Part shown: positions 36,776 through 46,119 of the stretch, piece after piece | Position numbering within the stretch: the stretch's first letter is position 1 | How the letters are laid out: every line of letters begins with the position of its first letter | NCBI RefSeq assembly: GCF_023712105.1 | Contig: NZ_JAMLJI010000003.1 | Span: forward strand, 405,849 to 469,848 | Reading direction: 5' to 3' | Length of the DNA: 64,000 nucleotides | Source of the DNA: Larsenimonas suaedae | GTDB lineage: Bacteria; Pseudomonadota; Gammaproteobacteria; Pseudomonadales; Halomonadaceae | Notes under the pieces: generated by a model | What the model saw: only the letters and a program-made list of their open reading frames with translations | The model's database searches: none | Told to the model about the DNA's origin: nothing | Position numbers and translations under genes: made by a program

Positions 36776-38109
36776 TGTCGCTGACGCGTCGACTTGATCT
36801 GGGGCTTTTGATTGCAAGCCTTCTGGTCATGCTGCTGCTGTCTCAGGGCAGCGTGCTGCTGTTCGACCATGTCACTCGAAACTACCTGGGCGAACGCCTT
36901 CAGGAAGATGCTGAAAACCTGATCGCCACCCCGACGCTTGACGACTTGAAGCACGATCCCAACCCCGAAAGTCTTCGAGCGTCGTTCAACCGCGTCTACT
37001 CGGGGCACTACTTCTCGATTCGGATCGACGGCGGCCAGGCCGTTCGCTCACGCTCGCTTTGGGATTACCAGATCGGCACGCACGGCGATGGACTGGTGCC
37101 CGGCCTCGCCGACGGCCCGGGCAATCAGAAGCTGCTGGTCTGGAGCGGCACCTACCAGCGCGGCGGCCACACGCTCGACGTAACGACAGCGCTCGATTAC
37201 ACCCCGGTCACCGAACGCCTGTCCTGGCTTCGCTGGTCGATCTGGGGCTTTGGTGGCGCCATGGCAGGCCTTCTGGTACTGATTCAGCGCCGGGTCATCC
37301 GACTCGGACTCAAGCCGCTTGACCGCCTGCAGCGCGAACTCGCTCAGCTGCACGAAGGCCAGCGCATGACACTTGAAACCCCGATGCCGGATGAAATCGC
37401 ACCAGTGGTCACCGAGCTCAACCATCAGCTCAGCCGAATCGAACAAGTGCTCAACCGCTCGCGCGACGGGATTGCCAACCTCGGGCACGCTCTAAAAACC
37501 CCGCTTGCGGTCATGGAAGCACTACTGGGCCGTGAAGAGCTGGATCATCTTCCAGACATCAAACAGGGGCTACGCCATCGCCTCGATGATATTCACCGCC
37601 TGATCGAGCGCGAACTTCAGCGCGCTCGGCTCGATACCGGCGAAGTCTCTGCCGCCGCCCGATTCAAGCCCGAAAGCGACCTGCCACCGCTGTTGGACAC
37701 CTTGCGTGAAATTCATGGCGCGCGGGTCCGCTTTTGCGTGACGGGCGACCGTCCGGCGTCACTGCCCTGGGACCGCGACGAAGTGCTGGAAGTGCTTGGC
37801 AACCTGCTCGATAACGCTGGAAAGTGGGCGACCAGTCAGGCGCGCCTGACGCTTTCGACCACCAGTCAGGCGCTAACGCTTCAAATCGACGACGATGGAC
37901 CAGGTATTGCACCGGAATATCGAGGCGACGTTCTCAATCGAGGCACGCGTCTGGACGAACAGGTAGCAGGGCACGGCCTTGGGCTCGGGATCGTTGAGCA
38001 GATCGTCGGCCATCACGGCGGAACGCTGACGCTCGATGACAGCGAGCTCGGCGGGCTCAGGGCATCGATCACACTGCCCTGGCCTACCTCCTCGACTGCC
38101 AAAACCTAG
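36772..38109 (+). CDS. Membrane sensor histidine kinase
   Basis: This 445-residue kinase has two membrane segments (about 10-30 and 155-175) bounding a sensor loop of about 125 residues. A HAMP-like linker, the H-box with His239 (L-G-H-A-L-K-T-P-L), N-box ([12 protein letters not shown]) and D-D-G-P-G-I / [11 protein letters not shown] motifs follow. The L-x-H-A-L-K-T-P-L form is typical of the PhoQ-like group. With the PepSY protein and regulator it makes a three-gene sensory operon; the signal is unknown. Its stop lies in a 20-bp near-repeat. Confidence 0.93.
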   Translation: MMSLTRRLDLGLLIASLLVMLLLSQGSVLLFDHVTRNYLGERLQEDAENLIATPTLDDLKHDPNPESLRASFNRVYSGHYFSIRIDGGQAVRSRSLWDYQIGTHGDGLVPGLADGPGNQKLLVWSGTYQRGGHTLDVTTALDYTPVTERLSWLRWSIWGFGGAMAGLLVLIQRRVIRLGLKPLDRLQRELAQLHEGQRMTLETPMPDEIAPVVTELNHQLSRIEQVLNRSRDGIANLGHALKTPLAVMEALLGREELDHLPDIKQGLRHRLDDIHRLIERELQRARLDTGEVSAAARFKPESDLPPLLDTLREIHGARVRFCVTGDRPASLPWDRDEVLEVLGNLLDNAGKWATSQARLTLSTTSQALTLQIDDDGPGIAPEYRGDVLNRGTRLDEQVAGHGLGLGIVEQIVGHHGGTLTLDDSELGGLRASITLPWPTSSTAKT

Positions 38110-38139
38110 CGCGGCTCGCCTGCCAAAAACTAGTGCGGC
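38096..38139. repeat. Direct 20-bp near-repeat spanning two convergent stop codons
   Basis: 38096-38115 and 38120-38139 are identical at 18 of 20 positions (24-bp period). The CTAG in the first copy supplies the kinase stop on the plus strand, and the CTAG in the second supplies the stop of the convergent transporter gene on the minus strand. Confidence 0.9.
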
Positions 38140-40031
38140 CGGCGCAAGGGCGGCGTACTTGCATTAAGATCGCCCTCCTCCTTGAGCGCGACGACGCGAT
38201 CTCTAAGCGCCTCACGCCCAGCATCCGGCGCCATAGCCTCACCAAAATGCAGACACACCTTGGCGCGAACGCGCCGAGGAAAGCCCTTGAAGGGGCCGCC
38301 GCCCTGACGTGAGGTCCAGGAGCCCCAAAGCCCCGACAGCGACGCCGGCACGACCGGCACCGGGTCTCGCCGGAGAATCAGGTCAATACCGCGGCGAAAC
38401 TCGTGCACCTGACCATCACGAGTCAGGCGTCCTTCCGGAAAAAGCATCACCACCTCGCCATTGGCAAGCGCCTCACTGACCTGATCAAGCGCACGGCGCA
38501 TCCCCTTTGGGTCGCTTCGTTCGGACTCGACCGGAATGGCGCCTGCCATGCGGAAAAACCAGTTGAGCCAGGGCGACTCATAAATCGGCTTATCCATCAG
38601 AAATCGGAGCGGCCTGGAGCTTGCACCGCCCAGTACCAGCGCATCCATGAAACTTACGTGATTGCAGACAATCAGCGCAGGGCCGGTAGCAGGAATGTTG
38701 CGTCGGCCGGTCAATCGCAGGCGATACCAGATATGGATCGTTAAAAAGATCACGATACGCATCAACGGGCGCGGATGACGCGTTGCCACACTGACCGCGA
38801 TCATCAGCGACAACAGTGACAGCAGGCCGAACAGCAGATTCAAGGACGCCTGAAACACGCCAAGCATCACCAGCCCGAAGACCGCCGCTGCGATCATGAA
38901 CAGTGCGTTCAGAAGATTATTGGCCGCGATCATGCGTGCACGCTGACCGTCCGGGCTTCGAAGCTGAATCAGGGTGTACAGCGGCACGATATAAAGCCCG
39001 CCACCAAGCCCGATCATCATCAACTTGAACAGCATCAACCAGAATGCCCCCATCCCCAGGAGCGCCTCGAGCGACAACGGCGCACCAGCGAACGGCTCGG
39101 TCAGTGCGAACCACCCACCACCCAGCGCGATAATGCCCGCCCCGAGTGGCACCAGGCCAATTTCGAGCCGGCCGGCCGACAGGCGCGCGCAGACGAACGA
39201 GCCGAGCCCGATTCCGACAGCGAACGCCCCCAGTAGAAAGCTGAAGGCCTTTTCAGGCCCCATTACCACATCCTTGGTCCACTGCGGCAATTGGGTGAGG
39301 TAACAGGTACCGAGAAACCAGAACAGGCTTATGCCCACCAGCGCCTGGAAAATGCCACGCGCATGCCAGGCATCGCGCATGACCGAGACCGACTCTCGAA
39401 TCGGGCGCCATACGATGGACTGTTTTTGCGCCGGCGGCGCCGAGGGAATGGCGTGGCTGATCATGACGCCCACCAGCGCGACCGACCAGAGACACAGCGC
39501 CGGCAGCCAGCCACCTCCTTCGCCGGTGATGACAAAGGCCGAAGCCAGCGTGCCAAAAAGAATGGCAAGAAACGTACCCATCTCGACCCAGGCGTTGCCA
39601 CCTACCAACTCATGCCGGCCTAGATGCTGCGGCAGGATTGCGTACTTGACCGGCCCGAACAGCGCCGACTGTACGCCCATCATGAACAGAAGCCCGAGAA
39701 GCGCCGCGTACGAATCGGTCAACAGCGCCCATGCCGCCCCGGTCATGGTCATAAGCTCCAGCCACTTGAGCCCAACGATCAATTGGCGCTTGTCGAGAGC
39801 ATCGGCAAGCGTTCCGCCAAGAGCGGAGAACAACAAAAACGGCAGAATGAACAGGCCTGCGGCCAGATTGTTGACCGTACCGGCGTCCCAGCCGCGCTCG
39901 GGCACGGCCACGAACGTCACCAGCAAAAGCAACACGTTCTTGAAAAGATTGTCGTTGAAGGCACCCAGCGCCTGCGTCCAGAAAAAAGGCGCAAATCGCC
40001 GGTGAATCATCATGTCAGCGCTCACGCTCAC
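38130..40031 (-). CDS. LplT-like MFS transporter fused to PlsC-type acyltransferase
   Basis: This 633-residue protein has about twelve membrane segments of the lysophospholipid-transporter MFS family (F-F-W-T-Q-A-L-G-A-F-N-D-N-L-F-K-N near residue 14), then a C-terminal acyltransferase domain (about 425-620) with N-H-V-S-F-M-D (HX4D), F-P-E-G-R and V-P-A-S-L. It probably flips lysophospholipid inward and re-acylates it. E. coli encodes LplT and Aas separately, with Aas adding an acyl-ACP ligase domain not present here. It overlaps the upstream TetR gene by ATGA. Confidence 0.9.
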   Translation of the reverse strand: MSVSADMMIHRRFAPFFWTQALGAFNDNLFKNVLLLLVTFVAVPERGWDAGTVNNLAAGLFILPFLLFSALGGTLADALDKRQLIVGLKWLELMTMTGAAWALLTDSYAALLGLLFMMGVQSALFGPVKYAILPQHLGRHELVGGNAWVEMGTFLAILFGTLASAFVITGEGGGWLPALCLWSVALVGVMISHAIPSAPPAQKQSIVWRPIRESVSVMRDAWHARGIFQALVGISLFWFLGTCYLTQLPQWTKDVVMGPEKAFSFLLGAFAVGIGLGSFVCARLSAGRLEIGLVPLGAGIIALGGGWFALTEPFAGAPLSLEALLGMGAFWLMLFKLMMIGLGGGLYIVPLYTLIQLRSPDGQRARMIAANNLLNALFMIAAAVFGLVMLGVFQASLNLLFGLLSLLSLMIAVSVATRHPRPLMRIVIFLTIHIWYRLRLTGRRNIPATGPALIVCNHVSFMDALVLGGASSRPLRFLMDKPIYESPWLNWFFRMAGAIPVESERSDPKGMRRALDQVSEALANGEVVMLFPEGRLTRDGQVHEFRRGIDLILRRDPVPVVPASLSGLWGSWTSRQGGGPFKGFPRRVRAKVCLHFGEAMAPDAGREALRDRVVALKEEGDLNASTPPLRRPH

Positions 40032-40639
40032 TCCTTGTGGTAACGCAACCCCTTGATGATGGTGCCCAGGAGTTGATCCAGGAGTTCATCGACTTCAAGC
40101 GGCGCACCCTCCCACGAGCCAAGGCGTCGCGCTAGCCCAAGCTGCACCAGGCCGTGTACGCTCCCCCACAGCGAACGCGCCATGCGGTTGGCTTCAATAG
40201 CGGCCAGATCCGGCTGTATCTCGCGAAGCGTCTGCTCGACGCGAACGAACAATTGTTCGATCATCATATTCTGACGCTGATCAAGCTCGCCCTCCTGGGC
40301 CAGCGGATGTTCGAACAGAAGCTGCCATCGATAGGGGTGCTCGTGCGCAAACTGCCAGTAGAACTTGGCTAGACGATGAATCCGTTGCCCCGGGTCAGCG
40401 CAGGTATAATCGGCATCGATGCGCTCGCGCAGATCGTTGAGCGTGTCGATATTGACGTATTGAAGCAGATTGCTGAAGCTGCCATAGAGCTTTAAAAGCG
40501 TGCTGGGGGCACACCCGACTTCTCGGGCGATCGAGCGAAGTGACAATGCGTGAATCGGTTGTGTCTTGAGCCATTCATCGCATGCCGCCATCACTCGCGC
40601 ATGCAGCTCCTCAGGCGCATGCTGTCGTGGACGGGCCAT
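40028..40639 (-). CDS. TetR-family regulator
   Basis: This 203-residue repressor has an N-terminal helix-turn-helix (residues 30-58: L-S-L-R-S-I-A-R-E-V-G-C-A-P-S-T-L-L-K-L-Y) and a ligand-binding domain with S-L-W-G-S-V-H-G-L near residue 163, the WHG-type C-terminal family. The start follows AGGGGA. It is translationally coupled to the phospholipid transporter/acyltransferase, which it most likely controls, perhaps sensing a lipid or amphipathic compound. An AT-rich TATAATTATACT stretch lies directly before the start. Confidence 0.88.
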   Translation of the reverse strand: MARPRQHAPEELHARVMAACDEWLKTQPIHALSLRSIAREVGCAPSTLLKLYGSFSNLLQYVNIDTLNDLRERIDADYTCADPGQRIHRLAKFYWQFAHEHPYRWQLLFEHPLAQEGELDQRQNMMIEQLFVRVEQTLREIQPDLAAIEANRMARSLWGSVHGLVQLGLARRLGSWEGAPLEVDELLDQLLGTIIKGLRYHKE

Positions 40640-40761
40640 TGCATTCCCCTAGTATAATTATCATCGAACAGCGTTTTCATACAGCATATCGCTCCGTTAC
40701 CTAAACGCAAGCGCTTTGTGCGCTGGGGTAACGCAACCCCCTTATCATGCAAGGAAGTGTT

Positions 40762-41436
40762 ATGGCAGGCCGACTCTGGGTGGGCGATTTCGCACTGCCC
40801 TCAAGCCTTTCGCCGCTCAATGTGCGCCACCCGCGAAGAGAAAGCCCCAACATGGCGCCGCGTCAGCCGATCACCGTTGTGCGCAGACTCGATGAGGGCC
40901 TGGTTCAGGACGAATGCTTCTGGGGGCTGACACCCTCCTGGCTCAAGGTGCTCGACCACGCCCCGCACTGCGCGCGGGCCGAATCCCTGTTCGAGCGCGC
41001 GATGTTCAAGGAGGCGATCGCCACACGCCGATGCCTGATCCCGGTCTCCGGCATTTATGTGTGGAAACCGCAGCCCAAGCGCAAGCAGCCCTTTTTAGTG
41101 GTTCACGCCAAGCGCCGCCCCCTTCTTCTGGCCGCGCTCTGGACCCGGTTCGAGCAATCGATCGTACAACAGGACAGCTGTGCACTGATCACCGTGCCAG
41201 CGATCGACCACCTTGACGCGTTGACAGACCGTCTACCGGCGATGATCGCGCCCCACGCGGCCCGAAAATGGCTTGATCCAGAACTCGAGCTGTCCCACGT
41301 CTCCCAGATGCTTGCCCGCCCTTATCCGGAACCGATTGGCGCCTATCCGGTCTCAACACTGGTCAATGATCCCGCCCATCAGGATCGACAATGCACACAC
41401 CCGACCGGCCCGTTCATCACCGATGCATCCTCATGA
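40762..41436 (+). CDS. SRAP (YedK/HMCES) family protein lacking catalytic residues
   Basis: This 224-residue SRAP-fold protein aligns along its length with YedK, which crosslinks to abasic sites through the N-terminal Cys2. Here the start M-A-G-R replaces M-C-G-R (Ala2). N-A-R-V-E becomes C70-A-R-A-E, the catalytic Glu of W-F-E-W is Val100 (I-Y-V-W), and the His of I-H-D-R is Thr155 (L-T-D-R). All four known active-site positions are thus changed while the fold motifs remain. The start at 40762 is fixed by AAGGA. It is coupled to the M16 peptidase gene by ATGA. Confidence 0.85.
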   Translation: MAGRLWVGDFALPSSLSPLNVRHPRRESPNMAPRQPITVVRRLDEGLVQDECFWGLTPSWLKVLDHAPHCARAESLFERAMFKEAIATRRCLIPVSGIYVWKPQPKRKQPFLVVHAKRRPLLLAALWTRFEQSIVQQDSCALITVPAIDHLDALTDRLPAMIAPHAARKWLDPELELSHVSQMLARPYPEPIGAYPVSTLVNDPAHQDRQCTHPTGPFITDASS

Positions 41437-44312
41437 GCTCTAGAGTGACCCAACCCCGCTCCATACGTATCGCGGCGCTATTGAGCCTCTGGCTTGGCTG
41501 CACCGCGGCTGCGCACGCAGACGCGATTCATAAAAGCCCGAACGATCCGAGGAAGTATCACGCCTTCACGCTCGATAACGGCGTGCACGTCATTACCGTG
41601 CACGACCCGAACGCCGAGCGCGCCGCAGTCGCCATGAACGTCGATGTCGGCAGCAAGGAAGACCCGAACGCGCGCCCCGGGCTTGCCCACTTCACCGAGC
41701 ACATGCTGTTTCTGGGAACGAAGACGCACCCGGCCCCGGAGGGGTTCGACACGTTCATCAGCCAGCATGGGGGGGACAACAACGCCTATACCTCGCTGAC
41801 CGACACCAATTACCACGCGACCATCGAGCCTGATGCGCTGGAGCCGCTGCTGGCCCGATTCGGTGAATTCTTTGCAGCGCCGCGGCTCGACGCCGACCAC
41901 GTCGACCGAGAGCGCCACGCCGTCAACGCCGAATACCAAATGCGTCGCCACGACGACAACGCTCGGCTGCGTGATGTTCTTTCACAGCGCATGAACCAGG
42001 ACCATCCTGCCAGTCGGTTCACCATTGGCTCGCTCGACACGCTCAGTGGCCCCCCGAGTGAGCTTCGACGTGCGGTCGAGCGCTTTTTCACGCGCTACTA
42101 CCGGGGCGATAACATGACGCTTGCGATCAGTGGCCCACAGCCTTCCCACCGCCTCGAGCAGTGGGCACGGCGCTATTTCAGCGCTGTCAGGAAGGCGTCG
42201 CCGCAGCACCGGGACGATACGAGCGCGCCGCTGCCACCGCTGATGGCTGAAAACGCCCTGCCTCAGGCACTTCGTGTAAAGACACTGGAGCAGCAGCGGC
42301 AGGTGCGCTTTCTGTTTCCGATTCAGGATCCAACGCAATCGCCGACCGACAACGCGGTCTCCTACATCGCCAGTCTGATCGGTGACGAGGGCCCCGGGAG
42401 CCTGCTGGCCGCCCTGAAAGCGCGCGGCTGGGCCAACGCGCTGTCGGCCGGCACCGTGTCAAGTGACGGCACCAATGCGTTTTTCTCCGTACGCGTCGCC
42501 CTGACCGCCGAGGGCGCCCGGCATATTGCCCACATTCAGGCCAGCATGTTCGAGGTTATCCAGCGCATCGAGCATTCAGGGCTTGACCGCTGGCGCCTGA
42601 ACGAACAGCGCCGCCTGACGGATCAGCAGTTCACGTTCGAATCCCTGCCAAGCCCAAGCGCGCTGGTGGGCTACCTATCGAGCGCGGCAGGCACCTATAC
42701 CGACAAAAACCTTCGCCGCGGCCCCTACATCACCGGTGAGTTCAATGCCCCGCGCCTTCGAGCGGTGCTTGCCAGGCTGCGGCCCGACCGTCTCCTTCGC
42801 ATCTACAGCGGACCCGAGGTCGACGGTGATTGCCAGAGCCCCTGGTTCGACACGCGCTATCAGGTCGTACAGCCGGCCCACTGGCAAAAGGCCGACGCGC
42901 TGTCAGGGCTTTCGCTTCCGATGCCGAACCCCTACATCGCGACCGACCTGACCCAGCGAACGCTCGAGACGACACCACCGACACAGCTTTCGACACCTGA
43001 GGGCATGACGGCCTGGTACCACGGCACAACCCGATTCGGTACGCCCAAAAGCAGCTGGCACCTAAGCCTTCAAAGCCCGCTGACCAGCCAAAGCGCGCGC
43101 GGACAAATGGCGACAACCCTGCTCAGCCAATGGTTGATCGATAGCCTTGGCCGGACCCTCTATCAGGCCTCGCTCGCCGGCCAGTCGATCGGCGCTTACG
43201 CGCACGCGCGCGGCCTGACGATTCAGGTCGAGGGCTGGCGCGACCGTCAGGACGTCATTCTGGGCACCCTGATTCATCAACTTAAACAGGGTGAACTAAC
43301 TGACACCGACATCGCACGCCTGAAGCAGAATCTGCTCGACGGGTTCGAGAGTCAGGCGCAGGCACCTGCCTATCAACAGCTTCAGCAGCGCATGGCCCAG
43401 ACAGGCCTTTCGCCCGCCTTTTCGACCGACGAGCAGAAAGCCGCGCTGAGCGCACTGACGGCTGAGGACCTTCGCGCCTTTAGAATTCAATTTCTTGAGC
43501 GCCTGCATCTGGATGCGCTGGCGGTCGGAAACCTGACCCGGCCACAGGCCGAGCACACACTGGGGATGATTCAACAACGGCTCCGGCCAACGCTTGGCTC
43601 TAACGCCATCCCTTCACTTGCCGCAATGCGCCCGACCCGAGCCCAGCCTCCCTGGTCGGTACCGGTCGAGGACCCCAATCATGCGGCACTGACGTATCTG
43701 GTCTGGCCTGACGCCAATGACACCAGTCGTGCGGCGGCGGCAGTCCTTGGGGCATGGCTTGAAAGCCCGTTCTACAGCATGCTCAGAACCAGGGAACAAC
43801 TGGGGTATCTGGTGTCGGCAGGGTATCAGCCGTTGATCGACGTCCCGCGTCTGGCGTTTGTGGTGCAATCCCCCAAGACCTCGGGCATTGATCTATCACA
43901 CCGCATCGACCGCTTCATCAACGCTCAAACCCCGCCAGCCACGCCCGCAGAGCTTGCCCCCTTCAAGCAAAGCGTGCTTCACGCCTTGAAGCAGCCTGCG
44001 CTTACCCTGTCGGAACTGGCCAATCGACACTGGCAAGCGCAGGCGTTTGGTCAGCTCGGTAACGACCCACGAACGCGCCTGATCGACGCAGTCAGTGCGC
44101 TGACACCGGCCACGCTCCAGCACGAATGGCGTCAGGTGATGCGCGAACCAGCGTTCAAGCTGATCGCCGACCCCGCCGGCTCAAACACAAAACCGCAGAC
44201 CCCGCCGCCTCCGGCCTGGGCCGCCATCGACGTCATACCTGAAGCACCCTCGAAAACGCGGGAGATCACGGAAACGGCCCATGAGGCCGCCCTGAACATC
44301 ACGAGCCCCTAA
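41433..44312 (+). CDS. Periplasmic M16 (pitrilysin/insulinase-like) metallopeptidase
   Basis: This 959-residue zinc peptidase is of the protease III (PtrA) type. It has a signal peptide (about 1-30, A-A-H-A), the inverted zinc motif H86-F-T-E89-H90 followed by M-L-F-L-G-T, a downstream ligand Glu in the A-V-N-A-E-Y stretch (about residue 168), and four M16 repeats, the third around residue 730 with R-E-Q-L-G-Y-L-V. It degrades small peptides in the periplasm. The start overlaps the SRAP stop. A palindrome follows. Confidence 0.9.
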   Translation: MSSRVTQPRSIRIAALLSLWLGCTAAAHADAIHKSPNDPRKYHAFTLDNGVHVITVHDPNAERAAVAMNVDVGSKEDPNARPGLAHFTEHMLFLGTKTHPAPEGFDTFISQHGGDNNAYTSLTDTNYHATIEPDALEPLLARFGEFFAAPRLDADHVDRERHAVNAEYQMRRHDDNARLRDVLSQRMNQDHPASRFTIGSLDTLSGPPSELRRAVERFFTRYYRGDNMTLAISGPQPSHRLEQWARRYFSAVRKASPQHRDDTSAPLPPLMAENALPQALRVKTLEQQRQVRFLFPIQDPTQSPTDNAVSYIASLIGDEGPGSLLAALKARGWANALSAGTVSSDGTNAFFSVRVALTAEGARHIAHIQASMFEVIQRIEHSGLDRWRLNEQRRLTDQQFTFESLPSPSALVGYLSSAAGTYTDKNLRRGPYITGEFNAPRLRAVLARLRPDRLLRIYSGPEVDGDCQSPWFDTRYQVVQPAHWQKADALSGLSLPMPNPYIATDLTQRTLETTPPTQLSTPEGMTAWYHGTTRFGTPKSSWHLSLQSPLTSQSARGQMATTLLSQWLIDSLGRTLYQASLAGQSIGAYAHARGLTIQVEGWRDRQDVILGTLIHQLKQGELTDTDIARLKQNLLDGFESQAQAPAYQQLQQRMAQTGLSPAFSTDEQKAALSALTAEDLRAFRIQFLERLHLDALAVGNLTRPQAEHTLGMIQQRLRPTLGSNAIPSLAAMRPTRAQPPWSVPVEDPNHAALTYLVWPDANDTSRAAAAVLGAWLESPFYSMLRTREQLGYLVSAGYQPLIDVPRLAFVVQSPKTSGIDLSHRIDRFINAQTPPATPAELAPFKQSVLHALKQPALTLSELANRHWQAQAFGQLGNDPRTRLIDAVSALTPATLQHEWRQVMREPAFKLIADPAGSNTKPQTPPPPAWAAIDVIPEAPSKTREITETAHEAALNITSP

Positions 44313-44314
44313 AC

Positions 44315-44346
44315 GCATAGAGCGCGCCAATTGGCGCGCTCTATGC
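44315..44346. terminator. Perfect 32-bp palindrome between convergent genes
   Basis: 16-bp arms (44315-44330 and 44331-44346) read GCATAGAGCGCGCCAA and its complement, giving a stable hairpin on either strand between the M16 peptidase and sbcB. There is no T-tract; it probably works as a bidirectional terminator or 3'-end stabiliser. Confidence 0.65.
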
Positions 44347-44385
44347 GGCTTGATCCCACAGAACGGCTTCGTCGGACGCGAAGGC

Positions 44386-45828
44386 TTAGCCGAACGCGTC
44401 TTCCGGCATCATCGCCTCGACGTAAAGCACGAGCTCTTCGAGAATGTGGCGCTTGCTCTCTTCGAGTTCACTCTGGTTGTAGCGCTCGATCAACCGGGCG
44501 AAATCCCTGAGCGTTAGCGACGAGAGCTGCGGCGAATTCATGCGCTCCCAGCGAAAGCGATCCCACTGGGCCTTTTCCTCGCCAGAAAGCGTTTCGGGGT
44601 AGTTGCGTGCCCGGTAACGAAAAAGCATTTCTTCAAGGCGCGGGTCCTGAAACGAGGGTGACCACTGAGTCAACGCCTCCGGTTCTGCTTCACGAACTTT
44701 CGCCATCTCGCGCTTGTCGGTGCTGCCGAAGAATGCGCCCCCATAAAGCATAAGATCCGGATCCTGCACCGAATCCCCCGGCGGCTCACTGAAGACCGCC
44801 CGTGCCTTCTCGGCCACGTCAGTTCGCCCAGCCAACCCCTGCCAGTGCTGCTCGGCCGTAGCCTTGTCGATCGAGAGACGTTCGGCGACGCGCTCATCAA
44901 CCACCGAGATGGGCATCACCACCGGCGAGCGGTTGATGTGAATCACCTTGAGTGGAATGCGGGTGGTGCCTTCACTCAACTCCTCGGCGCTTGCGAACAC
45001 GCGCGCCCGGATGTCATCGGCAGAAAGCTCGAACAAGGGTGCCGGATCGACGGCAAGATCATAGACGATCACGCCGTTGGGGTTGGTCGGGTGCTTGGCC
45101 AGCGGCACGATCAAGGCGCTGCAGCCTCGTGCGGCCGGGTAGCGTCTCGAGACATGAAGCATCGGTTTCTGGCGCGTGATATCGAGCTTCTCAGACACCA
45201 CATGCTTGCTCTTGAGCGACAGAAGGTAGTCAAAGAGCTTGGCGTTTTTCGACTTCAAGAGCTTGGCAAGCTCGATGGTTGCATACACATCCGCCAGCGC
45301 GTCGTGGGCATTGCCGTGATCGATACCGTTGGCGGCGCTCAGGTGCTCAAGCTTGAAGCTCGGCACGCCCGGCTCACGCTCAGGCCATTCAATTCCATCA
45401 GGCCTCAACGCATAAAAGGCCCTGACCGCATCGATCAGATCCCAGCGGGAATTGCCGTTTTGCCACTCGCGGGCATAGGGGTCGATGAAATTACGGTAAA
45501 ACAGGTGCCGGCTGATTTCATCGTCGAAGCGCAGCGTATTGTAGCCCAGGGCGCAGGTGTTCGACGTCTGCATCAATTCATTGATGCGGCCAGCAAACTC
45601 GGCCTCCGGCATGCCTTCACGCCGCGCTTTCTGGGGCGTGATGCCGGTCAGCAGACAGGCGTCCGGATGCGGCAGGTAGTCATCCGCCGGCTGGCAGTAC
45701 CAAATGACAGGCTCACCGATAACGTTGAAATCATCATCGGTTCGAATCGCGGCAAACTGCGACGGCCGATCCCTGCGTGGGTCGGCGCCGAAGGTTTCAT
45801 AGTCGTGGAACAGGAAACTCGAAGTCAC
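44386..45828 (-). CDS. sbcB: Exodeoxyribonuclease I
   Basis: This 480-residue 3'-5' single-strand exonuclease has the DEDD motifs F-H-D-Y-E-T-F-G near residue 7, Y-N-T-L-R-F-D-D-E near residue 98 and the final H-N-A-H-D-A-L-A-D-V near residue 173. The SH3-like and C-terminal domains follow, with a total length as in E. coli (475). It acts in recombination and mismatch repair. The start is GTG at 45828 after a strong AAAGGAGG. It follows minE by 27 bp, so it may be co-transcribed with minCDE. Confidence 0.95.
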   Translation of the reverse strand: MTSSFLFHDYETFGADPRRDRPSQFAAIRTDDDFNVIGEPVIWYCQPADDYLPHPDACLLTGITPQKARREGMPEAEFAGRINELMQTSNTCALGYNTLRFDDEISRHLFYRNFIDPYAREWQNGNSRWDLIDAVRAFYALRPDGIEWPEREPGVPSFKLEHLSAANGIDHGNAHDALADVYATIELAKLLKSKNAKLFDYLLSLKSKHVVSEKLDITRQKPMLHVSRRYPAARGCSALIVPLAKHPTNPNGVIVYDLAVDPAPLFELSADDIRARVFASAEELSEGTTRIPLKVIHINRSPVVMPISVVDERVAERLSIDKATAEQHWQGLAGRTDVAEKARAVFSEPPGDSVQDPDLMLYGGAFFGSTDKREMAKVREAEPEALTQWSPSFQDPRLEEMLFRYRARNYPETLSGEEKAQWDRFRWERMNSPQLSSLTLRDFARLIERYNQSELEESKRHILEELVLYVEAMMPEDAFG

Positions 45829-45855
45829 CCGGCCTCCTTTCGATGCATCAAAGGG

Positions 45856-46119
45856 TCAGGTGTCGTCCTTGCTGTTGGGCAAGGTCACGTTGAGTTCGAG
45901 AATGGAACAGTCATCTTCGCTGTCGAGCGTGATGTTCACCGCATCCTGATCCACGGACACGTAGCGTCGAATGACTTCCAAAAGCTCCTGCTCAAGCATC
46001 GGCATGTAATCAGGCTGCCCACGGTGGCCCCGTTGATGGGCCACGATGATTTGAAGGCGCTCCTTGGCGACCGATGCGGATTTCTTGCGCTCTCGCTTGA
46101 GAAAATCGAGAAGTTTCAC
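45856..46119 (-). CDS. minE: Cell division topological factor MinE
   Basis: This 87-residue protein has the N-terminal membrane/anti-MinCD segment ([13 protein letters not shown]) and the C-terminal topology domain. It stimulates MinD ATPase and drives pole-to-pole oscillation. The start overlaps the minD stop by ATGA, ensuring linked expression. Confidence 0.96.
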   Translation of the reverse strand: MKLLDFLKRERKKSASVAKERLQIIVAHQRGHRGQPDYMPMLEQELLEVIRRYVSVDQDAVNITLDSEDDCSILELNVTLPNSKDDT

